Shown piece by piece: positions 23,507-32,495 of a stretch of DNA of 64,000 nucleotides (the first letter of the stretch is position 1; every line of letters starts with the position of its first letter). The notes beneath the pieces were generated by a model. It was given only the letters and a program-made list of their open reading frames with translations, had not been told where the DNA came from and searched no databases. The DNA lies in the NCBI RefSeq assembly GCF_043195095.1, contig NZ_JBAFWN010000010.1, one strand, 5' to 3'. Source of the DNA: NCEH01 sp043195095 (GTDB taxonomy: Bacteria > Pseudomonadota > Alphaproteobacteria > Rhizobiales > Xanthobacteraceae). The position numbers were made by a program, and so were the translations under genes.

Positions 23507-23848
23507 ATGCTGGGCCGGTCGGAGATCTTCCGCGCCGCTGTGATCGTCGTGCTAATCGCAGCCTTCATCGCGACCCTCTTCGCGATCAACCGGCGTCCCT
23601 CCACGCCGGCCGCTGAGATCGCCCCGACCGTTGCCCCGCCCGCTCCCGATGACCTCACGGCCGAGCTGCGCCGCTGCAGCGCGCTCGGGCCCCAGGATGC
23701 CGAGGATGCGCGCTGCGTGGCGGTCTGGGAGGAGAACCGCCGGCGCTTCTTCGGCAGGCCGGCGCGGCCGCTGCCGCCATCGCCGCACCCCGCGACGACG
23801 ATGGGCGCCGTCGCGCCGGCCACCCCTTCGTCAGGAGACGCGCGATGA
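23507..23848 (+). CDS. trbK: TrbK-like entry-exclusion protein
   Basis: A 113-residue protein with one N-terminal membrane segment (FRAAVIVVLIAAFIATLFAI), a Pro-rich linker, and a conserved two-Cys motif ELRRCSALGPQDAEDARCVA followed by WEENRRRFF. This is the TrbK-alt pattern of alphaproteobacterial trb operons. In RP4, TrbK blocks entry of a second identical element. ATGA overlap with trbL supports expression from the same message. Confidence 0.82.
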   Translation: MLGRSEIFRAAVIVVLIAAFIATLFAINRRPSTPAAEIAPTVAPPAPDDLTAELRRCSALGPQDAEDARCVAVWEENRRRFFGRPARPLPPSPHPATTMGAVAPATPSSGDAR

Positions 23849-25206
23849 ACAACGTCGGCGTCATCGACACCTTCCTCAACACCTTCACGACCTACATCGA
23901 TTCCGGCTTCGGTCTCATCAAGGGTGAGGTCACCTATCTCTCCTCGACGCTGATCGTCATCGACATCACGCTGGCCGGCCTGTTCTGGGCGTGGGGCGCC
24001 GACGAAGACATCCTCCAGCGCCTGGTCAAGAAGACGCTCTACATCGGCTTCTTCGCCTTCATCATCACCAACTTCAACAATCTCTCGGCCGTCGTATTCA
24101 ACAGCTTCGCCGGCCTCGGCCTGAAGGCTGGCGGCTCCTCGATCTCGACGGCCGATTTTCTGCGGCCGGGGAAACTCGCCCAGGTCGGGCTTGATGCGGG
24201 CCAGCCGCTGCTCGACGCGGCCAGCCAGATGATGGGTTTCACCAGCTTCTTCGCGAACTTCGTGCAGATCGCGGTGCTGATGGTGTCGTGGCTGCTGGTG
24301 CTGATCGCCTTCTTCATCCTGGCGGTGCAGCTCTTCGTCACGCTGATCGAGTTTAAGCTGACGACGCTCGCCGGCTTCATCCTCATTCCCTTCGCCCTCT
24401 TCAACAAGACCGCCTTCCTCGCCGAGAAGGTGCTCGGCAACATCGTCGCCTCCGGCGTGAAGGTGATGGTGCTGGCCGTCATCGTCGGGATCGGCACGGG
24501 CCTCTTCTCGCAGTTCACCCAGACCTATGCCGGTGGCCAGCCGACGATCGAGCAGGCGCTCTCCGTCGTGCTCGCTGCGCTGGCCATGCTCGGTCTCGGC
24601 ATCTTCGGACCCGGCATCGCGACTGGCCTGGTCTCTGGCGCACCCCAGCTCGGTGCCGGCGCTGCGGTCGGGACCGGCCTTGCCGTCGCTGGCACCGCAA
24701 TGGCCGGCGCGGGTGCGCTCGGCCTGGCCGGGAGGGGAGCGATAGCCGCGGCCTCGGGCACGGCCGCCGCCGCCCGTGGCGGCGCGGCGATGGCGGGTGG
24801 CGCATCCTCCGCCTACAGCCTGGCCTCCGCCGGCCGGTCCGGCGCCTCGGGCGTGGCGGCCGGCCTCGGCGGGGTCAGCAGGGCCGCCGCGTCTTCAGCG
24901 GCGGCGCCTATTCGGCGCGCGGCAGAGCGCGCCGCCGGTTCGATGCGTGAGAGTTTCGCCGCCGGCGCCCGGTCCGGTTTCGCTGCCACCGGCGGCTCAT
25001 CCACCCAAGGCACGGTTGGCGGCGAGCAGACCGCGAGCGGCAGCGGCGCGCCCGATGCCGGCTCGAATGCGTCCGGCCCGCCCGCCTGGGCCCGCCGCAT
25101 GAAGCAGAACCAGTCGATGGCGCGCGGCGCCCAGACCGCCGCCCAAGTCCTCAAGTCCGGCGACAGCCATGGCGGCGGCCATTCCGTCGATCTCTCGGGA
25201 GAATAG
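23845..25206 (+). CDS. trbL: TrbL, VirB6-like channel protein
   Basis: The 453-residue protein has six or more membrane segments in residues 30-260 (VTYLSSTLIVIDITLAGLFW, FVQIAVLMVSWLLVLIAFFI, LTTLAGFILIPFALFNKTAF) and then a Gly/Ala/Ser-rich, low-complexity tail of about 190 residues. This is the standard TrbL/VirB6 layout. It forms part of the inner-membrane channel. trbF begins three bases after its stop. Confidence 0.9.
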   Translation: MNNVGVIDTFLNTFTTYIDSGFGLIKGEVTYLSSTLIVIDITLAGLFWAWGADEDILQRLVKKTLYIGFFAFIITNFNNLSAVVFNSFAGLGLKAGGSSISTADFLRPGKLAQVGLDAGQPLLDAASQMMGFTSFFANFVQIAVLMVSWLLVLIAFFILAVQLFVTLIEFKLTTLAGFILIPFALFNKTAFLAEKVLGNIVASGVKVMVLAVIVGIGTGLFSQFTQTYAGGQPTIEQALSVVLAALAMLGLGIFGPGIATGLVSGAPQLGAGAAVGTGLAVAGTAMAGAGALGLAGRGAIAAASGTAAAARGGAAMAGGASSAYSLASAGRSGASGVAAGLGGVSRAAASSAAAPIRRAAERAAGSMRESFAAGARSGFAATGGSSTQGTVGGEQTASGSGAPDAGSNASGPPAWARRMKQNQSMARGAQTAAQVLKSGDSHGGGHSVDLSGE

Positions 25207-25209
25207 ACA

Positions 25210-25899
25210 ATGGCGCTCTTCCGCCGATCCACCGTCCGCTACGGTCGCACCCCGGAACCCGAAACGCCCTATCAGCGCGCCGCCCAGGCGTGGGACGAGC
25301 GGATCGGCTCGGCCCGCGTGCAGGCCAAGAACTGGCGCCTTATGGCCTTCGGCTCGCTTGCGCTCTCCATGGGCCTCGCCGGTGGCCTCGTCTGGCAATC
25401 GACCCATGGCAGCATCGTCCCTTGGGTGGTCCAAGTCGATAAGCTCGGCCAGGCACAGGCGGTCGCCGCCGCAACGCCCGATTACACCCCGAGCGATCCC
25501 CAGATCGCCTGGTATCTCGCTCACTTCGTCGAGATGGTCCGCTCTCTGCCGGCCGATCCCATCATCGTGCGGCAGAACTGGCTCCAGGCCTACGACTTCA
25601 CCAGCACCTCCGGGTCCCAGGCGCTCAACGACTATGCCCGCGCGAACGACCCGTTCGCCAAGCTCGGCCATCAGCAGATCGCCATCGACGTCTCGAGTGT
25701 GATCCGCGCCTCGCCGTCCAGCTTCCGGGTCGAGTGGGTCGAGCACCGCTATCAGGACGGCGCGCTCGCCGACAATTCGCGTTGGACCGCGATCCTCACC
25801 GTAGCGATCCAGACGCCGACCTCCGCCGACGTGCTCCGCAAGAACCCGCTCGGCATCTACGTCACCGCCATCAACTGGTCGAAGGAGCTGGGACAATGA
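25210..25899 (+). CDS. trbF: TrbF, VirB8-like protein
   Basis: The 229-residue bitopic protein has a cytosolic basic N-terminus (FRRSTVRYGRTPEPETPYQR), one membrane segment (LMAFGSLALSMGLAGGLVW, about residues 42-60) and a periplasmic VirB8-type domain with VDKLGQAQAVAAATPDYTPS and VEWVEHRYQDG. It nucleates the channel in the periplasm. ATGA overlap with trbG. Confidence 0.9.
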   Translation: MALFRRSTVRYGRTPEPETPYQRAAQAWDERIGSARVQAKNWRLMAFGSLALSMGLAGGLVWQSTHGSIVPWVVQVDKLGQAQAVAAATPDYTPSDPQIAWYLAHFVEMVRSLPADPIIVRQNWLQAYDFTSTSGSQALNDYARANDPFAKLGHQQIAIDVSSVIRASPSSFRVEWVEHRYQDGALADNSRWTAILTVAIQTPTSADVLRKNPLGIYVTAINWSKELGQ

Positions 25900-26969
25900 C
25901 CTCGCCGATTTCCATGGAAGCCGGCGGTCCGGCTTCACGTCCTTCAGTCTCTCAGCAGAACCGGCAAGGCGGGATTACGCCTCTCCGTAAAGCCGGCCTT
26001 GCGGCTTTGCTACTCTCCGTCTCTGCGCTCGGCGGCTGCGCCCACAAGTTCATTCCGCCCGACATCAACTACGACAGCGCCGTGCCGGCGAAGCTCACCG
26101 TCGATCCGCCCGCGCCGGTCAAGATCGTCGAGCTGCCCAAGCCCTTGCCCCTGCCGGGTCAATTGAAGCCGCTCAGCACGGGCAAGCCCACTTCCGAGGC
26201 GCCCGATCCCACCGTGCGCGTCAACCAGGCCAATGCCGCCGCCCGAATCCAGCCGGTCCGCAACGGCTTCATCAACGCCGTGCAGGTGTACCCCTATTCC
26301 GCGGGCGCGCTCTATCAGGCCTACACGGCGCCCGGCGAAATCACCGACATCGCCCTGCAGGAAGGGGAGCAGCTTGTCGGCACAGGACCCGTCGCCGCCG
26401 GCGATACGGTGCGCTGGATCATTGGGGACACGGAAAGCGGTGCGGGTCCGACCAAGAAGGTCCATATCCTCGTGAAGCCAACCCGGCCCGAGCTGGTCAC
26501 GAACCTAGTCATCAACACCGATCGTCGGACCTACCTGCTGGAGCTGCGCTCGACCGAGAAGACCTACATGGCCTCGGTCTCCTGGCAGTACCCGGAAGAC
26601 CAGCTCATCGCGCTGCGCCAGCAGAATGCGGCGGCCGAGACCGCCGCGCCGATCGCCACCGGTGTCGATCTCGCCGCGATCAACTTCCGCTATGCGATCG
26701 AGGGAGACAGCCCCGCCTGGCGGCCGCTGCGCGCCTTCGACGATGGCCAGAAAGTCTATATCGAATTCCCGTCCGGCATCCGCCAGGGCGAGATGCCGCC
26801 GCTCTTCGTCATCGGGCCCGCGGGCGGATCCGAGCTGGTGAACTATCGGGTCCGACAGAACTACTACATCGTCGATCGACTGTTCGCGGCAGCCGAGTTG
26901 CGTCTCGGCGACAAGGACAGCGAGCGGCGCGTCCGCATCGTCCGCACCGACGGAAGGCCGCGGTCATGA
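25896..26969 (+). CDS. trbG: TrbG, VirB9-like lipoprotein
   Basis: The 357-residue protein has a signal sequence with lipobox SALGGCAHK (Cys48) and the CagX/VirB9 domain: VQVYPYSAGALYQAYTAPGE, ITDIALQEGEQLVGTGPVAA and the C-terminal block VNYRVRQNYYIVDRLFAAAE. It belongs to the outer-membrane core complex with TrbI. The start at 25896 overlaps the trbF stop by ATGA. Confidence 0.92.
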   Translation: MTSPISMEAGGPASRPSVSQQNRQGGITPLRKAGLAALLLSVSALGGCAHKFIPPDINYDSAVPAKLTVDPPAPVKIVELPKPLPLPGQLKPLSTGKPTSEAPDPTVRVNQANAAARIQPVRNGFINAVQVYPYSAGALYQAYTAPGEITDIALQEGEQLVGTGPVAAGDTVRWIIGDTESGAGPTKKVHILVKPTRPELVTNLVINTDRRTYLLELRSTEKTYMASVSWQYPEDQLIALRQQNAAAETAAPIATGVDLAAINFRYAIEGDSPAWRPLRAFDDGQKVYIEFPSGIRQGEMPPLFVIGPAGGSELVNYRVRQNYYIVDRLFAAAELRLGDKDSERRVRIVRTDGRPRS

Positions 26970-28168
26970 CGGACGAGCCGGAAGAACAACAGCCGGCGCC
27001 GACGCCCGTCGTGCCACCCGACCTGCGCCTCAGGGGCGAACGGCCACGCGTCACGCGCCTCTCTCGCAAGGTGCTGATCACGCTCGGAGCCGTGTCCGCG
27101 CTCGCCGTCGCCGGAGCGCTCGGCTATGCCCTCCAGACCCACAACAAGGGACAGTCCGGGCAGGAGCTGCTCAGCACCCAGAACCGGCCCTCGGCTGAAG
27201 GCCTCGCGGGGCTGCCGAAGGACTACACCGGCCTGCCGCGCCAGGCGCCGCCACTCGGACCGCCGTTGCCCGGTGACCTCGGCAAGCCGATCCTGAATGC
27301 CGGCGCCGCGCCGAACACCGGCGCTCCGGCAACCACGCCCGATCCCGCAGCCCAGCGGCTTGCCCAGGAGACGGACGCCGCCCGCGTAAGCCGCCTGTTC
27401 GCCCAGACCAACCAGCAGCCGCAGCCGGTCAGCCTGGTCACTCCGCCGGCGACGGGGACGCAGAGCGGTTCGACGCCCACGCCGCCTGTCGACGCCGGAT
27501 CCGCGCAGAACATGCAGGATCGCAAGACCGCCTTCCTCAACGCCACGCCGGACAAGCGGACGGTCAGCCCCGACCGCCTCGAAGCAAAGGCCTCGCCCTA
27601 TGTCGTTCAGGCGGGGACGGTGATCCCGGCGGCGCTCATTACTGGAATTCGATCGGACCTTCCGGGTCAGATCACAGCCCAGGTGACCGAGGCCGTCTAC
27701 GACAGTCCAACCGGGCAGTTTCTGTTGATCCCGCAGGGCGCGAAGCTGATCGGCCAATACGACAGCTCGGTCGCCTTCGGTCAGAGCCGCATCCTCCTCG
27801 TCTGGACACGCATCATCATGCCGGACGGCAATTCGATCGTGCTGGAACGACAGCCGGGCGCCGATACGCAAGGCTATGCGGGGCTCGAAGACGAGGTCGA
27901 TAACCACTGGGGCATGCTGTTCAAGGCCGCCGTCCTCTCGACCCTCCTCAGCGTCGGCGCGGAAGCCGGTACGAGCCAGAACGAGAACAATCTCGTCCAG
28001 GCGATCCGCTCGAGCGCTTCGAACTCGATCAGCCAGACCGGCCAGCAGATCGTGCAGCGCCAGCTCAACATCCAGCCGACGCTCACTATCCGACCGGGCT
28101 TCCCGGTTCGTGTCATCGTCACGCGCGATCTGGTGCTGGCGCCCTACGGCCACGGAGGGACTCCATGA
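26966..28168 (+). CDS. trbI: TrbI, VirB10-like protein
   Basis: The 400-residue protein has a cytosolic tail, one membrane segment (VLITLGAVSALAVAGALGYA, about residues 36-56), a Pro-rich periplasmic linker and a C-terminal VirB10 domain with VVQAGTVIPAALITGIRSDL, LIPQGAKLIGQYDSSV and FPVRVIVTRDLVLAPY. It spans from inner to outer membrane and gates the channel. ATGA overlaps join it to trbG and to the DUF2274 gene. Confidence 0.92.
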   Translation: MTDEPEEQQPAPTPVVPPDLRLRGERPRVTRLSRKVLITLGAVSALAVAGALGYALQTHNKGQSGQELLSTQNRPSAEGLAGLPKDYTGLPRQAPPLGPPLPGDLGKPILNAGAAPNTGAPATTPDPAAQRLAQETDAARVSRLFAQTNQQPQPVSLVTPPATGTQSGSTPTPPVDAGSAQNMQDRKTAFLNATPDKRTVSPDRLEAKASPYVVQAGTVIPAALITGIRSDLPGQITAQVTEAVYDSPTGQFLLIPQGAKLIGQYDSSVAFGQSRILLVWTRIIMPDGNSIVLERQPGADTQGYAGLEDEVDNHWGMLFKAAVLSTLLSVGAEAGTSQNENNLVQAIRSSASNSISQTGQQIVQRQLNIQPTLTIRPGFPVRVIVTRDLVLAPYGHGGTP

Positions 28169-28419
28169 CGAAGCTTAAACTCGGGCCGCTCGCAGACGAC
28201 AAGCCGGTCAAACTCAGCATCGAATTGGCCGCCGCGGTGCATCGCGACTTAGTTGCTTATGCCGAAATTCTCGGTCGGAGCACCGGCCAGTCCGTGCTCG
28301 ATCCGGCCAAGCTGATTGCGCCAATGATCGAACGGTTCATGGCGACGGATCGGGCATTCGCTAAGGCGCGACGGAACTCTGCTCAGCCTGGAGCGAGAGC
28401 ACCCGAGAGATCCGGATAG
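28165..28419 (+). CDS. DUF2274 family protein
   Basis: An 84-residue protein, MTKLKLGPLADDKPVKLSIE followed by LAAAVHRDLVAYAEILGRST, the DUF2274 pattern. It ends trb operons in alphaproteobacterial ICEs and looks like a small ribbon-helix-helix-type protein, but its function is unknown. Its 3' end overlaps the end of the convergent LysR gene by 37 bases. Confidence 0.85.
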   Translation: MTKLKLGPLADDKPVKLSIELAAAVHRDLVAYAEILGRSTGQSVLDPAKLIAPMIERFMATDRAFAKARRNSAQPGARAPERSG

Positions 28420-29300
28420 CGTTCTCGGAGGATATTGAGAAAGGGTGGCAGCGATGGATTGCAATTCGCCGCGCGCCAGTACGCGCGGATTGGAAGCCGA
28501 GTTGGCCCCTCCGTGTCATGCACCTCCCGAAAAATGACACCCGGATACGCTGCGCCGGTCGCGCCCTCTAGGACGAGCAAGCTACCCCACCCTGCGCCGA
28601 CTAGGGTAAGAAGCCGATCAAGTCCGGCATCGTGGCGAAGAACATGGTCAGTGTCGGAATACCCAACTTTGCTGACAAGCATTTTCAGCAATTCGGGCCC
28701 CGGACCGCGCTCCGGCAATAACAGCGCTTCGTGCCTCAAATCACTCCAGTGAACCGCATCACGGCCGCTGAGGGAGTGGCTCTCAGGGAGCGCGAGGATC
28801 ACGCGCTCGCTCCAGACTGACAACGACCTGTCGTTCCATCTCGTATAGCTCTCTGCGACGAAGCCAACGTCGATGGTGGAACAGCTGATATCGCAGATTA
28901 GATTGTCGCTCGATCCGTCGACCAGACGCGTCTCGACCTCGGGGAATCGCCGCCGGTGATCAAGGATTGTTGCTCGAAGATTACCGGCGGAAAGCGAAGC
29001 ATGGACGCCGATGGTCAATCGACCACTCTCGCCTCGGGAGCGAGTCGTGAGGCGGGTTGTGATCATTTCTATCTCATCGAAGACGCGTCGCGCGGCTTCG
29101 AGAAATTCTTGGGCCGCAGCCGTTGGCCGTGTTCCTCCATTGGTGCGTTCGAACAGTACCGCTCCCAACCGATTCTCAAGATCCCGAAGCCGCCGGCTAA
29201 GCGTGGACTGTCGGATGCTAAGGCTCTCCGCCGCCTGCCTAAGGCTCTTATGCTGGGACGCAATAATCGCCCATCTCAGATCCTGAAGCTCGGGAATCAT
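28383..29300 (-). CDS. LysR-family transcriptional regulator
   Basis: The 305-residue protein has an N-terminal winged helix-turn-helix (LRWAIIASQHKSLRQAAESL, then SIRQSTLSRRLRDLENRLGA) and a C-terminal periplasmic-binding-like effector domain (RLTIGVHASLSAGNLRATIL). Target and inducer are unknown. It is convergent with the trb operon, and no divergent partner gene is visible in the 628 bases upstream. It is often found in this place in related ICEs, so it may belong to the backbone rather than to the catabolic cargo. Confidence 0.88.
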   Translation of the reverse strand: MIPELQDLRWAIIASQHKSLRQAAESLSIRQSTLSRRLRDLENRLGAVLFERTNGGTRPTAAAQEFLEAARRVFDEIEMITTRLTTRSRGESGRLTIGVHASLSAGNLRATILDHRRRFPEVETRLVDGSSDNLICDISCSTIDVGFVAESYTRWNDRSLSVWSERVILALPESHSLSGRDAVHWSDLRHEALLLPERGPGPELLKMLVSKVGYSDTDHVLRHDAGLDRLLTLVGAGWGSLLVLEGATGAAYPGVIFREVHDTEGPTRLPIRAYWRAANCNPSLPPFLNILRERYPDLSGALAPG

Positions 29301-29928
29301 CTAATAATGCCGTATCAAAATGCGGCAATTGCTTTGCACCACCGCGTAAAGAGCCCTCGTGGAATTGGTTCGTTGCCAATGACGCTGGCGAGTTTGCATG
29401 TTGCTGGCTAAAGAAGAGGAATACACTGACTGGCAGTAACTGACAGTGAGAGACGCTTCCAAATCTTTGCCATGGCCGCTCGGTGAGCGGAGGTCGTCAG
29501 TAGCAGATGAAATAAGGCTTTCGGAGTTGAAAAGAACATCGAATGCCGGGACACCCATTCATGGCTCCTCCGGACTAGATCGCCTGCGGTGTGGGCGCCG
29601 ATGTGCGGCTAATTTTACTCCCATCCGCGAACACGTGCGAACGGCCTCGCCAAAGCCCTCGGTAATCCAACTCGTGCACATCCGAATCAGAATAGAGGCC
29701 TCAAGAAGGACGATCCATGTCATGGCGTCCGGATTCAGTTTTCAATCGTTCGAAACTTCATCTACGATCAAGGATGCTGCTGTTAGGTCGATCGCACCGC
29801 GCGACGGCATGGCTCAGCTGCCCCCGGTCTTGCTCCTGACCACGAGCTCCAGATCGTCCCGCCGGGGGACCCTGTCGCGATTGTCGCCGCATGGGAACGG
29901 TAGAGTCTCGCCGATAGGCGTTAGGCGG
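29301..29928. other. Intergenic region, no supported gene
   Basis: Short overlapping frames only, with no ribosome-binding site or recognisable motif. A short imperfect repeat, TGACTGGCAGTAACTGACAG, lies at 29428-29447. The region probably holds the promoter of the LysR gene and the 3' flank of the AraC gene. Confidence 0.35.
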
Positions 29929-30879
29929 CTATTGAGCGAGCCGCGGTCTCAACGCTGCTTCGGCTTGATCTCCCTTTTGCCCGCGCGCATATTGGCGGGG
30001 CGGGCATTTCATGATCCGCTTGAACGCCGTGCTGAAGGATTTCTCGGATTCATAGCCGAGCGCCAGCCCGATCTCGGAAATAGAGTCGCGAGAATGGGTC
30101 AGCCGGTCGGCGGCCAGCGTCATTCGCCATCGTGTCAGATAGTCCATGGGCGAAAGCCCGACCGTCTCCTTGAACTTCAGCGCGAAGGAGGTACGCGACA
30201 TGGCCGCCTGCTCGGCCATGGCCTGCAACGTCCACCGGTGACCGGGAGATTCGTGCATCGCGTTGATCGCCCCCCGCATCCGCTTGTCGGCAAGCGCGAA
30301 GAGCCAGCCGATCCCGTCGCGCCGTCCGTCAGATAGGTGCAGCCGCAAGGCCTGCACCAGCACCATGGTCGCGAGTTGCTGGGCGACGATGAAATCCCCG
30401 GGCTGCGGGTCGCACAGTTCCTGCCTCATCCGCTCCACGCACCACCGCAATGTCGCTCGGGCCGGCTCCTCGCGGATGTGGATCAGCGGCGGGAGTATAT
30501 TCAAGAGCAAATCAGCCTGGCCATCGGCCAGGGTAAAGTAGCCGCCGATGCTCAGAAATTCGCCGCCCCGGTTGTAGGTGACAATACGTCCGTCCTGCAC
30601 CGGTGGCAGGAGCGCCTCAAGGCCAACCGGTTCCACGGCCATATCGCTGGCGAGTCGAAACGGCTTTCCTCTTGCCAGCAGGAAACATTCACCCGCCCTG
30701 ACCTTCACCGGTGCGGGCGTGCCGTCGACCGATAGCCAGCATTCGCCTGAAAGAACGGCATGGAATTTGATCCCGTCGTGGCGACCGAATTGCACCGCCC
30801 AGTCTCCACTCGCGTCGAATCCGCCCGACACATAGCTGCGCAGCTTCAGCAGCGACAACACATCTGACAGCGGGTCCAT
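29929..30879 (-). CDS. AraC-family regulator with cupin-type sensor
   Basis: The 316-residue protein has an N-terminal cupin_6-type sensor (HAVLSGECWLSVDGTPAPVK, VRAGECFLLARGKPFRLASD) and a C-terminal double helix-turn-helix (LQAMAEQAAMSRTSFALKFK, then ISEIGLALGYESEKSFSTAF and CPPRQYARG). This is the family of AraC regulators that sense small hydrophobic or aromatic compounds or stress. It is divergent from the oxidoreductase gene at 31042 and probably controls it and the molybdenum hydroxylase genes. Confidence 0.88.
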   Translation of the reverse strand: MDPLSDVLSLLKLRSYVSGGFDASGDWAVQFGRHDGIKFHAVLSGECWLSVDGTPAPVKVRAGECFLLARGKPFRLASDMAVEPVGLEALLPPVQDGRIVTYNRGGEFLSIGGYFTLADGQADLLLNILPPLIHIREEPARATLRWCVERMRQELCDPQPGDFIVAQQLATMVLVQALRLHLSDGRRDGIGWLFALADKRMRGAINAMHESPGHRWTLQAMAEQAAMSRTSFALKFKETVGLSPMDYLTRWRMTLAADRLTHSRDSISEIGLALGYESEKSFSTAFKRIMKCPPRQYARGQKGDQAEAALRPRLAQ

Positions 30880-31041
30880 GAGCCAATTCTCGAACGATCA
30901 AAAACCAAAAACGGACGATAAGGCATAGATCGTCCTGCAGCAAGCGTCCAATCTAGTTCCGGGTTTGAAAGAAACGCTGCGATGCTCGTGTCCGCCGCCT
31001 CCAAGCGTCTCCGACCGAAATCGCACTGAAGGGATCGCGGG

Positions 31042-32046
31042 ATGCGGGTTTTCGTTACGGGTGCCACCGGATTTATAGGATTCGCCGTCGTCAATGATCT
31101 CGTGAAGGCTGGGCACCAGGTGACCGGACTGGTGCGTTCGGCAGACGCAGCCACCAGGCTTGAGGCCGCCGGAGCAAAAGCCCATCGCGGGTCAATCGAA
31201 GATCTGGACGGCCTGCGCCGGGGAGCAGCGGCAGCCGATGCTGTGATCCACACAGCCTTCTTACATTCTCCCATGCAGGCGAGCCTCAACACCCGTCTGC
31301 GGGTCATATTCGGCGGAAGCCCGGTCCATATCGTCAAGCGATTCATGACCGCCGCCGTTGCGGTGGACCGGCGCGCAATCGAGACGCTCGGCAATGCGCT
31401 CCATGATGGCGAACGATCCCTGGTCAGCGCCTTCCCGACCATGGCGATGACGCCGGGCGCGCTGGCGCTCGAGGACAATTTCGCCGATCCGAATGCACCA
31501 GGCGGCGTGAGAGCCTTATCGGAAAAAGCAGCCTTGGCGCTTGTCGCACGCGGCGTCAGGGCCACCATTGTCCGGCTGCCGCCGTCGGTTCACGACGAGA
31601 CCAAGATGGGTTTGGTGACTCAATTGATCGCCATTGCACGCAAGAAACGCGTTTCCGCCTATGTCGGCGATGGGAAGAACAGATGGGCGGCGGTGCATCG
31701 GCTCGATACGGCGAAACTATTCCGGCTCGCGCTCGAAAGCGGCGAGGCCGGCGCCCGATATCATGCCGTCGCGGAGGAAGGAATCCCATTCCGGGATGTC
31801 GCGGAAGCCATCGGGAGCAATCTGGGCGTTCCAGTTAAAAGTGTGTCCTCCCAAGACGCTGCCAAGCACTTCGGCTGGCTTGCGCCATTCGTCGCCGCTG
31901 ACAATCCGGCTTCCAGCCAGGCTACGCAGGAGCGGCTGAGTTGGCGGCCAACGCATGCGCGGCTGATGCCCGATATCGCGACTACCCTTCACAGCACTGA
32001 CATCGCTCAGAATCCGATCGCTTCTGGCCAGAGATTAGCCCGATGA
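31042..32046 (+). CDS. NAD(P)-binding SDR/epimerase-type reductase
   Basis: The 334-residue protein has an N-terminal Rossmann motif (MRVFVTGATGFIGFAVVNDL) and follows the extended SDR/NmrA layout, with LSEKAALALVARGVRATIVR and LPPSVHDETKMG. The usual Tyr-x3-Lys pair is not evident, so an atypical or binding-only role is possible. The substrate is unknown. Its stop overlaps the iron-sulfur subunit gene by ATGA, so it shares an operon with the molybdenum hydroxylase. Confidence 0.82.
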   Translation: MRVFVTGATGFIGFAVVNDLVKAGHQVTGLVRSADAATRLEAAGAKAHRGSIEDLDGLRRGAAAADAVIHTAFLHSPMQASLNTRLRVIFGGSPVHIVKRFMTAAVAVDRRAIETLGNALHDGERSLVSAFPTMAMTPGALALEDNFADPNAPGGVRALSEKAALALVARGVRATIVRLPPSVHDETKMGLVTQLIAIARKKRVSAYVGDGKNRWAAVHRLDTAKLFRLALESGEAGARYHAVAEEGIPFRDVAEAIGSNLGVPVKSVSSQDAAKHFGWLAPFVAADNPASSQATQERLSWRPTHARLMPDIATTLHSTDIAQNPIASGQRLAR

Positions 32047-32495
32047 TCAAGCTCAACATCAACGGTCAAATACACCAGGTGCCAGTCGAGGATGACACGC
32101 CAATACTCTGGGTGTTGCGCGATTCGATCGGGCTGACCGGCACGAAATTCGGCTGCGGTATTGGCGCTTGTGGCGCCTGCACCATCTTGATCGACGGCAA
32201 AGCGGTTCGCTCGTGCACGCTGCCGGTCTCCACGGTTGGCGACGACGAGATCACGACCATCGAGGGGCTGTCACCGAATCGGAACCATGTGCTGCAGCGG
32301 GCCTGGATTGCGGCGCAAGTGCCGCAATGCGGCTATTGCCAGTCCGGCATGCTGATGGCCGCGGCGGCGCTGCTAACACAGAGCCCGCAGCCGAGCGATG
32401 CTGATATCGACGCGGCCCTGACCAATATCTGCCGCTGCGGGACCTATCAGCGGGTGCGCCAAGCCATTCACATGGCGGCAGGGCGCGCGCAATGA
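32043..32495 (+). CDS. 2Fe-2S subunit of molybdenum hydroxylase (IorA-like)
   Basis: The 150-residue protein has a plant-type 2Fe-2S motif (FGCGIGACGACTILIDGKAV, plus Cys in VRSCTLPV) and a C-terminal second cluster (PQCGYCQSGMLMAAAALLTQ, NICRCGTYQRV). This is the small subunit of the isoquinoline 1-oxidoreductase / aldehyde oxidoreductase type in the xanthine dehydrogenase family. It passes electrons from the Mo site. Both ends overlap neighbours by ATGA. The natural substrate is not evident. Confidence 0.9.
   Translation: MIKLNINGQIHQVPVEDDTPILWVLRDSIGLTGTKFGCGIGACGACTILIDGKAVRSCTLPVSTVGDDEITTIEGLSPNRNHVLQRAWIAAQVPQCGYCQSGMLMAAAALLTQSPQPSDADIDAALTNICRCGTYQRVRQAIHMAAGRAQ

Noticed and set aside
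29301..29928. Insertion-sequence remnant between LysR and AraC genes
   Set aside because: No transposase motif or terminal inverted repeats found; only short random frames.
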